DNA from: CAVSMC01 sp963798655
Lineage (GTDB): Bacteria; Pseudomonadota; Gammaproteobacteria; Burkholderiales; Casimicrobiaceae
Assembly: GCA_963798655.1 (NCBI GenBank)
Contig: CAWCUH010000016.1
Location: 310,001 to 374,000 of the forward strand
Direction of reading: 5' to 3'
DNA length: 64,000 nucleotides
In this document: in pieces, positions 28,650 through 36,922 of the stretch
How positions within the stretch are numbered: the stretch's first letter is position 1
Layout of the letters: each line of letters starts with the position of its first letter
Translations under genes and position numbers: made by a program
The notes under the pieces: generated by a model
The model's input: the letters and a program-made list of their open reading frames with translations, nothing else
The model's database searches: none
What the model was told of the DNA's origin: nothing

Positions 28650-29542
28650 TGCGAACGTTCGGCATCGGGCTGTACGCCCCGGCGGGCTTCCCGACGGACT
28701 CCGCCTCGGTCGAGCGCGCCGTCGCTCGGCTCGAGGCCCTGGGCCATCGCGTAGTCGTCGATCCGACCTGCGGCACCCGATGGCTGCGCTTCTCGGCCCC
28801 GGACGACGAGCGGCTCGCCGCGATCGCGCGCATGGCGAGCGATGCCCGCGTCGACGTCGCCGTCGCCGTGCGCGGCGGCTACGGCTGGTCGCGGCTGATC
28901 GACCGCCTCGATTACGACATGCTGGCGAGGGCTGGAAAACGCTGGCTCGGCCACAGCGATTTCACGGCGTTCCAGCTTGCTGCGCTCGCGCGTTCCGGCA
29001 TGACGACGTTCGCCGGTCCGATGGCATCCTTCGACTTCGGCGCGCAGATGCCGTCCGCGTTCACGTTCGATCATTGCTGGAACGTGCTCGGCGCATCGCG
29101 CCATCGCGTCGACTGTGCGCTGGGGGGGCCCGATTTCAGCGGTGAAGGCACGCTGTGGGGCGGCAATCTCGCGATGGTCGCGCATCTGTGCGGGACGCCC
29201 TACCTTCCGCGCGTCGACGGAGGAATCCTGTTCGTCGAGGACATCGGCGAGCATCCGTACCGCATCGAGCGAATGCTCTATCAGCTCCATCACGCCGGCG
29301 TGCTCGCGCGCTCGCGAGCCCTGCTGCTCGGCACGTTCAATGGCTACGAGCTCGGCACGAACGACAACGGCTACGACGCGGCCGCGATGGTGGCGCACTT
29401 GCGCGCGCGGCTCGCCCTGCCGATCTTCACCGGCCTGCCGTTCGGGCACGTCGCCGACAAGCTCACGTTGCCGGTCGGTGGCCGCTGCGCGTTGACGGTG
29501 CGCGGCGGCCGCGCGCAAATCGAGCTGTTCGATTACGAATGA
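28649..29542 (+). CDS. ldcA: L,D-carboxypeptidase (peptidase S66, LdcA)
   Basis: This cytoplasmic serine peptidase removes the terminal D-Ala from murein tetrapeptides during recycling. The 297-residue protein has VAVRGGYGWSRLIDRLDYD, the nucleophilic Ser in WLGHSDFTAF, GGNLAMVAHL, the Glu region FVEDIGEHPYRIERML and the catalytic His in LPFGHVADKLTLPVG. The ATG at 28649 follows the tadA stop directly (TGATG). Confidence 0.93.
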   Translation: MRTFGIGLYAPAGFPTDSASVERAVARLEALGHRVVVDPTCGTRWLRFSAPDDERLAAIARMASDARVDVAVAVRGGYGWSRLIDRLDYDMLARAGKRWLGHSDFTAFQLAALARSGMTTFAGPMASFDFGAQMPSAFTFDHCWNVLGASRHRVDCALGGPDFSGEGTLWGGNLAMVAHLCGTPYLPRVDGGILFVEDIGEHPYRIERMLYQLHHAGVLARSRALLLGTFNGYELGTNDNGYDAAAMVAHLRARLALPIFTGLPFGHVADKLTLPVGGRCALTVRGGRAQIELFDYE

Positions 29543-29970
29543 GCGCGGCGCATTTTGCCGTGCGCGTCGCTCGCAGCGAGCACGATCTCGCGGCGATCGC
29601 GCACATGCGGCGAAATGTCTTCGTCGACGAGCTCGGCGTTCCACCGGCCGCCGAGCGTGACGGCCGCGATGCCTCGTCGATACAAGCGCTCGCCGTCGAT
29701 GCGCACGAATGTCCGATCGGCTGCGCGCGTCTGCTGCCCGATGGCTGCATCGGGCGCATCGCCGTGATCCGTGAATGGCGCGGGCGAGGCGTTGGCGGCG
29801 CCCTCGTCGAGACACTGGTCGCGCTTGCGCGCGAGCGCGGGCACGACCGCGTCGCATTGAACGCGCAAGTCGATGCGTGCGCGTTCTACGAGCGGCACGG
29901 CTTCGAACGCATCGGTGCGCCGTGGACCGTGGCCGGTCTTGCGCACGTCGCGATGGAGCGGCGCTTCTAA
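29539..29970 (+). CDS. GNAT family N-acetyltransferase (ElaA/YjcF-like)
   Basis: A compact 143-residue acetyltransferase begins ARSEHDLAAIAHMRRNVFVD followed by ELGVPPAAERDGRD. It has the acetyl-CoA loop IGRIAVIREWRGRGVGGAL and ends with the family pattern ACAFYERHGFERIG. It is translationally coupled to ldcA (ATGA). The acceptor substrate is unknown. Confidence 0.85.
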   Translation: MSAAHFAVRVARSEHDLAAIAHMRRNVFVDELGVPPAAERDGRDASSIQALAVDAHECPIGCARLLPDGCIGRIAVIREWRGRGVGGALVETLVALARERGHDRVALNAQVDACAFYERHGFERIGAPWTVAGLAHVAMERRF

Positions 29971-30725
29971 CGCGTCGGGAACGCTTCGACGACGTCGCCG
30001 ATCGGCTCGCCGGCGGCGTTGAAGCTTCGTTCGACGAATCGCGCTCGGCCGTCGACGTCGATCAGCACGACCGTCGACGAACGGGTGCCGTAGCGCCCGC
30101 CGACGATGAACGGCGCGGAGAGCAGCCGTTCCCATTCGAGCGTGACGCCGGTCGATGGCAGCGCGTCATCGGCTGCGATCGTGCGGTCGGCGAGCGCGGC
30201 GAGCAGCTGATGCGGATCATCGTGCTGCCCCGTGCACCATGCGGCGACGGCGGCCTTGGCGCGGACCACTTTCGGCCATGGCGTGTCGAGCGAGGCGTTC
30301 GACAGCGCGTGAACGCCGCGACAGAGCGGCTGCGGCGCGCCGCCGCGGTTCCAGCCCCAATGCGCTTCTCCGGTGTCCGCGACGACGGCGTTGAAGCCAT
30401 TGTGGTGGGCGCCGTCCGCGAGCGCGGCCGCGAGCGCTTCCGCCGCCGGCGCCGCATCGCCGAGCAAGCGAGTGACGATGGCGCCGCGCGACGGCGCCTG
30501 CGGATCGTGCCGCGCCGGATCGCGAACGTTGGTGAGCAGCGCGACGCGCCCGGTGCGCGTGACGCCCAGCCAGGTGCCGCCGGCCTCGAGATCCCGCCCC
30601 GCGAGCCAGCCTTCGTCCCACCAGTGCGCGGCGGCGGTCGGGCGCGCGTGGAACTCGTCGCGGTTGGCGGCGATGACGAGCGGATAACGCGCATGCGCGC
30701 CGAGCGCGATGACGGCGAGGCACAT
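29967..30725 (-). CDS. NRDE family protein (TANGO2-like)
   Basis: This is a 252-residue protein of the NRDE/TANGO2 family, which has an Ntn-hydrolase-like fold and a Cys at position 2. The N-terminus MCLAVIALGAHARYPLVIAA is followed by NRDEFHARPTAAAHWWD, and then AGGTWLGVTRTGRVALLTNV and GFNAVVADTG. The function is uncertain (linked to heme or lipid handling in eukaryotic homologues). It overlaps the stop of the convergent GNAT gene by 4 bp. Confidence 0.9.
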   Translation of the reverse strand: MCLAVIALGAHARYPLVIAANRDEFHARPTAAAHWWDEGWLAGRDLEAGGTWLGVTRTGRVALLTNVRDPARHDPQAPSRGAIVTRLLGDAAPAAEALAAALADGAHHNGFNAVVADTGEAHWGWNRGGAPQPLCRGVHALSNASLDTPWPKVVRAKAAVAAWCTGQHDDPHQLLAALADRTIAADDALPSTGVTLEWERLLSAPFIVGGRYGTRSSTVVLIDVDGRARFVERSFNAAGEPIGDVVEAFPTR

Positions 30726-30758
30726 CGCTTCAGCGCCGTCGTTGCGCGCGGGCCCCGC

Positions 30759-31730
30759 TCATCCCCGCCGCTCCGCCGACGTCGGCACCGCATACGGCAG
30801 CGGCTCGAGCGCGAGCGGCGTGCCGTCCGGCGCGTCGACGTGCACATCGCCGCTTTCGACGGCCCCGATCTGCGCGACGGCGAGCAAATCGTGTCCGCCC
30901 GACGGCGCGGGCGCCGAGTCGACGACGGTGCCCGCCGCCTGATCGGCAAACGCAGCGCTGTAGATGCGCGAGCCGGGCGCGCTCGGCTGCGGCGAATGGA
31001 ACAGATAAAGCCGCTCCTTCAGCCGGCCGAGATATTGCATCCGCGCGATGATCTCCTGGCCGGTGTAGCAGCCCTTGCGAAAGCTCACGCCGCCGAGCAC
31101 GTCCCAGTTCGCCGCCTGCGCGACGAACTGATCCTGTGTCGCCGCGGTGACGATCGGCACGCCGGCGCGAATCGTCAGCCAGCGCCAGACGTCGTACGGC
31201 GCCGGTGCCGCGTGCGCGCCGAGCCGCTCGTGCAGCGCCGGCGCGTCGCCGGCCGGTGCTAGCACGATGTAGCGCGGACCGGGAAGCCCGATCACGGATG
31301 CGCTGCCGGCCGACGCGACGGCGAACGGCGCCGGACGCGCGCCGAGCGCCGCCGAGACTGCCGCGCTCGCTCCGGCGCCTCCGACGCCGAGGCGCGCCGT
31401 GCCGGCGGACGCGTCGGTCACTTTCACCCTGGAGCGAAGCACGTACATCGACAGCCGCTTGCGGACCGACTCGCCGATGTCGGCCGGCAGCAGCGCCCGA
31501 TACATCATCGGCTCCCGCCACAGCACGAAGTTCGCGAGCATCCGGCCTTTCGGCGAGTTGTAACTCGTGTACTGGGCGGCGCCGGTCGCGAGCGCCTGCA
31601 CGTCGTTCGACAGCTGCCCTTGCAGGAACGTCGCGGCATCCTCGCCGACGATGTCGAGCACCGACAGCGCGTCGAGCTCGCAGAGCACCGGACCGCTCGT
31701 CGGGTCGCTGGATCGGGTCGATGGCGTCAT
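30759..31730 (-). CDS. ygfZ: tRNA-modifying/iron-sulfur repair protein YgfZ
   Basis: This is a folate-dependent protein, homologue of GcvT, that supports Fe-S enzymes such as MiaB. The 323-residue product from the ATG at 31730 contains FLQGQLSNDVQAL, AQYTSYNSPKGRMLANF and the signature FRKGCYTGQEIIARMQYLGR with the conserved Cys. A GTG at 31748 could extend it by six residues. It is divergent from rpsB with a 248-bp gap. Confidence 0.93.
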   Translation of the reverse strand: MTPSTRSSDPTSGPVLCELDALSVLDIVGEDAATFLQGQLSNDVQALATGAAQYTSYNSPKGRMLANFVLWREPMMYRALLPADIGESVRKRLSMYVLRSRVKVTDASAGTARLGVGGAGASAAVSAALGARPAPFAVASAGSASVIGLPGPRYIVLAPAGDAPALHERLGAHAAPAPYDVWRWLTIRAGVPIVTAATQDQFVAQAANWDVLGGVSFRKGCYTGQEIIARMQYLGRLKERLYLFHSPQPSAPGSRIYSAAFADQAAGTVVDSAPAPSGGHDLLAVAQIGAVESGDVHVDAPDGTPLALEPLPYAVPTSAERRG

Positions 31731-31806
31731 GGTCGAAGGTGGGAACACGGTGAGCCGCCGATGCCGGCGCGGGCCTTTCGCGTACCGGGCGGCTCGAAAA
31801 GCGTGC

Positions 31807-31978
31807 TAAAATCGAGTGTTAGTCCGACGGGCTCGCAAACCGCAAGCACGCCGGACAATTCGCAGACCCGCGCCATCAGGGTGCCCGGTTCGCTCGCAAG
31901 GCCCGAGAACATCGGGCTTCGAGCGCCGACCGAGCCTTATCGCGGGTCGTGGCCCAACCCTGACGGGAGTTTAGAGCA
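31807..31978 (+). promoter_or_regulatory. Predicted promoter and leader of rpsB
   Basis: TAAAAT (31807-31812) is a good -10 hexamer in GC-rich DNA. The -35 region at 17-18 bp (TACCGG area) is weak. The implied leader of about 160 nt contains small hairpins such as CCCGA-GAACA-TCGGG (near 31901). In other bacteria S2 represses its own leader. Whether this leader does so cannot be seen. No gene is present between ygfZ and rpsB. Confidence 0.4.
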
Positions 31979-32722
31979 ATGTCGGTGACGATGCGTCAAA
32001 TGCTGGAAGCCGGAGTGCACTTCGGCCACCAGACGCGGTACTGGAACCCGAAGATGGCCGAGTACATCTTCGGCCAGCGCAACAAGATCCACATCGTCAA
32101 TCTCGAGAAGACGATGCAGATGTACCAGGAGGCGATGAAGTACGTTCGCCAGCTGGCTTCGAACAAGGGCACGATCCTCTTCGTGGGCACCAAGCGGCAG
32201 GCGCGCGACATCGTCGCCGAGGAGGCGAAGCGCTGTGCCATGCCCTACATCGACTCGCGCTGGCTCGGCGGCATGCTGACCAACTTCAAGACGGTCAAGG
32301 CGTCGATCAAGCGGCTGAAGGATCTCGAAACGATGGCCGGCGATGGCACGTTCGACAAGATGAGCAAGCGAGAAGCGCTCAGCCACCAGCGCGAGCTCGA
32401 CAAGCTGATGAAGAGCCTGGGCGGCATCAAGGACATGAATGCGCTGCCCGACGCGCTGTTCGTCATCGACGTAGGCTTCCACAAGATTGCCGTCACCGAA
32501 GCGAAAAAGCTCGGCATCCCGGTCGTCGCCGTTGTCGACACCAACCATTCGCCCGAAGGCATCGCGCACGTGATTCCGGGCAACGACGATTCGAGCCGCG
32601 CGATCCGGCTGTACGCGCGTGGCGTCGCCGACGCGATCCTCGAGGGACGCAGCCAGGTGATGCCGGAAATCGCGCACGGCACCGACGAGTTCGTCGAGGT
32701 CGCCGACGAGCGGGCAGCCTGA
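31979..32722 (+). CDS. rpsB: 30S ribosomal protein S2
   Basis: S2 is a late-assembling small-subunit protein of 247 residues. Typical features are MRQMLEAGVHFGHQTRYWNP, KMAEYIFGQRNKIHIVNLEK, RWLGGMLTNFKTVKASIKRL and the C-terminal VVDTNHSPEGIAHVIPGNDD. It opens the rpsB-tsf-pyrH-frr-uppS-cdsA-dxr-rseP-bamA operon. Confidence 0.98.
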   Translation: MSVTMRQMLEAGVHFGHQTRYWNPKMAEYIFGQRNKIHIVNLEKTMQMYQEAMKYVRQLASNKGTILFVGTKRQARDIVAEEAKRCAMPYIDSRWLGGMLTNFKTVKASIKRLKDLETMAGDGTFDKMSKREALSHQRELDKLMKSLGGIKDMNALPDALFVIDVGFHKIAVTEAKKLGIPVVAVVDTNHSPEGIAHVIPGNDDSSRAIRLYARGVADAILEGRSQVMPEIAHGTDEFVEVADERAA

Positions 32723-32772
32723 CCGGCGCGCACGGCCGAGCGGCGCCCGCTCGCCCGAATGAATCGCGCACA

Positions 32773-32811
32773 GCAATCGCCAGGGCGCAGAGGGTCGGCG
32801 CCGGCGATTGC
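32773..32811 (+). promoter_or_regulatory. Hairpin between rpsB and tsf
   Basis: GCAATCGCC (32773-32781) pairs perfectly with GGCGATTGC (32803-32811), and inside it GGCGC (32784-32788) pairs with GCGCC (32798-32802), leaving a nine-base loop. No T tract follows. The structure sits in the 122-bp rpsB-tsf gap and could act as an attenuator or an mRNA stability element. That role is inference. Confidence 0.5.
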
Positions 32812-32844
32812 GCGCCCGCGACAACGCAACACGGAGTCTTTCAG

Positions 32845-33745
32845 ATGGCGGATATCTCCGCGAGCACGGTGATGGAACTGCGCCAGCGCACCGGCCTCGG
32901 CATGATGGAATGCAAGAAGGCGCTGACCGAAGCCGAAGGCGACCTCGCGAAGGCCGAGGAGCTGCTGCGCATCAGGAGCGGCGCGAAGGCGTCGAAGGCG
33001 GCGAGCCGAATCGCCGCCGAGGGCATCGTCGGCGCCTATCTCGCGAGCGACGCCAAGACGGCTGCGATGGTCGAGGTCAACTGCGAAACCGACTTCGTCG
33101 CGAAGAACGACGACTTCCGTGCGTTCGCGACCAAGCTCGCGCGCGTGATCGCCGACGCCGATCCGCCCGATCCGGCGGCGCTCGCAACGATGCGCCTGCG
33201 ACGGCGGCACCGTCGAGAGCGCGCGCCAGGCGCTGGTCCAGAAGCTCGGCGAAAACGTCTCGATCCGTCGCTTCGCGCGGCTTGCGAGCGCGAACGGCAG
33301 GCTCGTTCAGTACCTGCACGGCGGCGGGCGCATCGGCGTCACCGTCGAGATGACCGGTGGCGACGAAGCCGCGGGCAAGGACGTCGCGATGCACGTGGCC
33401 GCCAGCGCCGCGCCGGGCGCCGTGCGTCCGATCGCCGTGTCGCGCAGCGAGGTGCCGGCCGACGCGATCGAGCGCGAGCGCTCGATCTACACGGCACAGG
33501 CAGCGGAAAGCGGCAAGCCGGCCGACATCGTCAAGAAGATGGTCGACGGCCGCGTGAACAAGTTCCTCGCAGAAGTGACGCTGCTCGGCCAGCCGTTCGT
33601 CAAGAATCCCGACGAGACGGTCGAGAAATACCTGAAGGCGAAAAATGCGAGCGTCTCGCGCTTCGTGCTGTTCGTCGTCGGCGAAGGCATCGAGAAGAAG
33701 GGCGGCGACTTCGCCGCCGAAGTGGCCGCGATGGTGAAGGCGTAG
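32845..33745 (+). CDS. tsf: Elongation factor Ts, interrupted by a one-base frameshift
   Basis: EF-Ts recycles EF-Tu-GDP to the GTP form. Frame 1 from 32845 gives MADISASTVMELRQRTGLGM, MECKKALTEAEGDLAKAEE and VNCETDFVAKNDDF up to about 33198. The family sequence then continues in the next frame (DGGTVESARQALVQKLGENV, YLHGGGRIGVTVEMTG) to the stop at 33745, ending FAAEVAAMVKA. Removing one C at 33199 joins the halves as ATMRL-DGGTVESAR, about 299 residues, a normal length. Because tsf is essential, an assembly or sequencing error is the most likely cause. A true mutation cannot be excluded. Confidence 0.9.
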
Positions 33746-33814
33746 GCAGCAATCGGCGGGCAGCGCGTCACGAGCGCGTTCGCCCATCGTGATCCATCGA
33801 GCGGAGCGTCGCGC

Positions 33815-34588
33815 ATGAACCCGCCTCCTGCGAGCAGCACCGTGGCCACTCTCGCCGTCGCGACCGCGACATCGAGCGCGCCCGCGTACCGGCGCATTCT
33901 GCTCAAGCTTTCCGGCGAGGCGCTGATGGGCGACGACCCGTACGGCATCAATCGCGAGACGATCGACCGCATCGTCGCCGAGATCGCCGAGGTCGTGCGC
34001 CTGGGCGTCGAGGTGGCGATCGTCATCGGCGGCGGCAACATCTTTCGCGGCGTCGCGCCGGGCGCTGCCGGCATGGATCGCGCGACCGCCGATTACATGG
34101 GCATGCTGGCGACGCTGATGAACGCGCTCGCGCTGCAGGATGCGCTGCGCCGCGCCGGCGTCGAATCGCGCGTGCAGTCCGCGCTGCGCATCGACCAGGT
34201 TGCCGAGCCGTACATCCGCGGCCGCGCGCTGCGTCACCTCGAGGAAGGCAAGGTCGTCATCTTCGCCGCCGGCACCGGCAACCCGTTCTTCACCACCGAC
34301 ACGGCGGCTGCGCTGCGCGGTCGCGAGATGGGCGTCGACATCGTGCTGAAGGCGACGAAGGTCGACGGCGTCTACACGGCCGACCCTCGGAAGGACCCGG
34401 CGGCGAAGCGCTATCCCGAGCTCACGTTCGACGAAGCGATCGTGAAGAACCTCAAGGTGATGGACGCAACCGCGCTCGCGCTGTGTCGCGACCAGAACAT
34501 GCAGTTCAACGTGTTCTCGATCTTCGTGCCCGGCGCGCTCAAGCGCGTGGTATGCGGTGCGCGCGAAGGCACGTTCGTGCACTGCTAG
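33815..34588 (+). CDS. pyrH: UMP kinase
   Basis: This hexameric amino-acid-kinase-fold enzyme phosphorylates UMP and is controlled by UTP and GTP. The 257 residues include YRRILLKLSGEALMG, VAIVIGGGNIFRG, ADYMGMLATLMNALALQDAL, AAGTGNPFFTTDTAAALRG and KVDGVYTADPRKDP. The N-terminus (first about 20 residues, rich in Ala, Ser and Thr) is longer than in E. coli, so a start closer to AYRRILLK is possible, but no ATG is available there. Confidence 0.96.
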   Translation: MNPPPASSTVATLAVATATSSAPAYRRILLKLSGEALMGDDPYGINRETIDRIVAEIAEVVRLGVEVAIVIGGGNIFRGVAPGAAGMDRATADYMGMLATLMNALALQDALRRAGVESRVQSALRIDQVAEPYIRGRALRHLEEGKVVIFAAGTGNPFFTTDTAAALRGREMGVDIVLKATKVDGVYTADPRKDPAAKRYPELTFDEAIVKNLKVMDATALALCRDQNMQFNVFSIFVPGALKRVVCGAREGTFVHC

Positions 34589-34682
34589 TCGGCGAGACCG
34601 CGCCTGATGCGCCATTGCTCTGTAGCTCGCGCCTCGAACCCGGCGGAAGCTGCGGTGTCTCGCTTGGATTGATGAGGGCTGA

Positions 34683-35249
34683 ATGACGACGAACATTGCC
34701 GAGATCAAGAAATCCGCCGATCAGAAGATGGCGAAATCGGTCGACACGCTCAAGAACGATCTCGGCAAGGTGCGCACGGGACGCGCGCACACCGGGCTGC
34801 TCGATCACATCAACGTCGACTACTACGGCACGCCGATGCCGATCAGCCAGGTCGCCGGCGTGACGCTCGCCGACGCGCGCACGATCGCCGTGCAGCCGTG
34901 GGAGAAGAAGATGGTGCCGGTGATCGAGAAGGCGATCCGCGATTCCGACCTGGGCCTCAATCCTGCCACTGCCGGTGACGTGATCCGCGTGCCGATGCCG
35001 CCGCTCACCGAGGAGCGGCGCAGGGATTTGATCAAGGTCGTGCGCCACGAGGCGGAGAATGCACGCGTCGCGGTGCGCAACATCCGCCGCGACGCGAACG
35101 AGCACCTGAAGAAGCTTTTGAAGGACCACGCGGTCGCCGAGGACGACGAGCGTCACGCGCAGACGGACGTGCAGAAGCTCACCGACCGCTATATCGCCGA
35201 GATCGACAAGCTGCTCGCGGCGAAGGAAGCGGATCTGATGGCGATCTGA
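34683..35249 (+). CDS. frr: Ribosome recycling factor
   Basis: RRF splits post-termination ribosomes with EF-G. The 188-residue protein has the usual three-helix bundle and hinge: IKKSADQKMAKSVDTLKNDL, LGKVRTGRAHTGLLDHI, DYYGTPMPISQVAGVTL and PPLTEERRRDLIKVV. The stop shares a base with the uppS start (TGATG). Confidence 0.98.
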   Translation: MTTNIAEIKKSADQKMAKSVDTLKNDLGKVRTGRAHTGLLDHINVDYYGTPMPISQVAGVTLADARTIAVQPWEKKMVPVIEKAIRDSDLGLNPATAGDVIRVPMPPLTEERRRDLIKVVRHEAENARVAVRNIRRDANEHLKKLLKDHAVAEDDERHAQTDVQKLTDRYIAEIDKLLAAKEADLMAI

Positions 35250-36043
35250 TGCGAATGACCCGGCGTCCGCCCCCGCCCGTGCACACCAGCTCGACGCGCG
35301 ATATTCCGCTCACCGGCGACGTGCCGCGCCACGTCGCGATCATCATGGACGGCAACGGCCGCTGGGCGAAGCAGCGGTTCCTGCCGCGCGTTGCCGGGCA
35401 CCGGCGCGGCGTCGAAGCGGTACGCGCCGTCGTGCGCGCGTGCATCGAGCGCGGCGTCGAATACCTGACGCTGTTTGCGTTCTCGAGCGAGAACTGGCGC
35501 CGGCCGCCCGACGAAGTGTCGATCCTGATGGAGCTCTTCCTGCGCGCGCTCGAGCAGGAGGTGGCGAAGCTCAACTCGAACGGCGTGCGCTTCAAGGCGA
35601 TCGGCGACTTGCGTCGCTTCGACACGCGCATCCGCGAGCTCGTCGGCGCGGCCGAGGCGCTGACCGCCGAGCATCGTCGACTCACGCTGACCGTGGCAGC
35701 GAACTACGGCGGGCGCTGGGACATCGCGCAGGCGGTGCAGCGCTGTCTTGCCGTGGACCCGCAGGCGTTCGATGCCTCGCACACGCTCGAGCCCGACGTG
35801 CTCGCGCCGTATCTCGCGATGTCCTACGCACCCGAGCCCGATCTGTTCATCCGCACCGGCGGCGAGCGGCGCGTGTCGAACTTCCTGCTTTGGCAACTCG
35901 CGTACACCGAGCTCTACTTCACCGACATGCTGTGGCCGGATTTCGACGCCGCGGCGCTCGACACGGCGATCGCCTGGTACGCGCGGCGGGAGCGGCGCTT
36001 CGGTCGCACGAGCGAGCAGGTGCGCGCCGCGCAGGACGCATGA
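35249..36043 (+). CDS. uppS: Undecaprenyl diphosphate synthase
   Basis: This cis-prenyltransferase makes C55-PP, the carrier lipid precursor for peptidoglycan and O-antigen. The 264 residues contain the substrate-binding HVAIIMDGNGRWAKQRFLPR, GHRRGVEAVRAVV, LTLFAFSSENWRRP and the C-terminal PEPDLFIRTGGERRVSNFLL plus LYFTDMLWPDF. An N-terminal extension of about 25 residues precedes the family core. cdsA starts 42 bp downstream. Confidence 0.97.
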   Translation: MRMTRRPPPPVHTSSTRDIPLTGDVPRHVAIIMDGNGRWAKQRFLPRVAGHRRGVEAVRAVVRACIERGVEYLTLFAFSSENWRRPPDEVSILMELFLRALEQEVAKLNSNGVRFKAIGDLRRFDTRIRELVGAAEALTAEHRRLTLTVAANYGGRWDIAQAVQRCLAVDPQAFDASHTLEPDVLAPYLAMSYAPEPDLFIRTGGERRVSNFLLWQLAYTELYFTDMLWPDFDAAALDTAIAWYARRERRFGRTSEQVRAAQDA

Positions 36044-36085
36044 GCGCGCCGGCGCATCGCGCATCCGCACGTCACCCTCGACGTC

Positions 36086-36922
36086 ATGCTGGCAACGCGC
36101 ATCGTTACCGCGATCGTGCTGATCGCCGCAGTGCTCGCAGCGCTGTTCCTGTTGCCGCCGCTCGGCTGGGCGCTCGCGGTGCTCGTCGCGATCGGCGCAG
36201 CGGCGCATGAGTGGGCGCAGCTCTGCGGGCTCGACCGCGCTCGCTCGCTCGTCTTCGTGGCGGCAACCGTGCTCGGCGCTCTTGCACTGCTGTTCGCCGG
36301 CGGCGGGTTCGATCGCGGCTGGCCCGATCGGACGGTTTTCTCTGTTTGCGCGCTCGCGACGCTATTCTGGCTCGTCGTGGCGCCGGTGTGGCTTGCGCGA
36401 CGCGCGCCGCCGTCGCGGCGCATTGGCCGCGTCGTCGCCGGCTGGATCGTGCTGATCGGCGCATGGGTTGCCCTCGTGCAGTTGCAGGCGCGCTCGCCGT
36501 GGCTCGTCCTCGCCGCGATGGCGATCGTCTGGATCGCCGACACCGCCGCGTACTTTTCCGGCCGCGCATTCGGCAAGCACAAGCTTGCGCCGCACGTGAG
36601 CCCCAAGAAGTCGTGGGAAGGCGTTTACGGCGGACTCGCCGCAGTGGCCGTCTATGCGCTCGTGCTGTCATGGCTCGCGTCGCGCGCAGGCTACGTCGCC
36701 GCGTCGACGCCGCTCGTTGTCGTCTTGTTCGTCGTCTGCGCAGTCGCGCTCGCCGCGATGTCGGTCGTCGGCGATCTGGTCGAATCGCTGCTCAAGCGCA
36801 GCGCCGGCGTCAAGGACAGCGGCGTGCTGCTGCCGGGGCACGGCGGCGTGCTCGATCGCATCGATGCGCTGCTCGCTGCGATGCCCGCATGCGCGTTGCT
36901 CGTGACGGTGTTCGTCCGATGA
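36086..36922 (+). CDS. cdsA: Phosphatidate cytidylyltransferase
   Basis: This integral membrane enzyme makes CDP-diacylglycerol from phosphatidic acid and CTP. The 278-residue protein has about seven or eight hydrophobic segments and the CdsA signature SLLKRSAGVKDSGVLLPGHG followed by GVLDRID. WIADTAAYFSGRAFGKHKLA and HVSPKKSWEGVYGG are also typical. Its stop overlaps the dxr start (ATGA). Confidence 0.96.
   Translation: MLATRIVTAIVLIAAVLAALFLLPPLGWALAVLVAIGAAAHEWAQLCGLDRARSLVFVAATVLGALALLFAGGGFDRGWPDRTVFSVCALATLFWLVVAPVWLARRAPPSRRIGRVVAGWIVLIGAWVALVQLQARSPWLVLAAMAIVWIADTAAYFSGRAFGKHKLAPHVSPKKSWEGVYGGLAAVAVYALVLSWLASRAGYVAASTPLVVVLFVVCAVALAAMSVVGDLVESLLKRSAGVKDSGVLLPGHGGVLDRIDALLAAMPACALLVTVFVR

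Noticed and set aside
33190..33210. Programmed frameshifting in tsf
   Set aside because: No slippery sequence, internal Shine-Dalgarno or pseudoknot is evident, and no such mechanism is known for tsf. A sequencing or assembly error is simpler.
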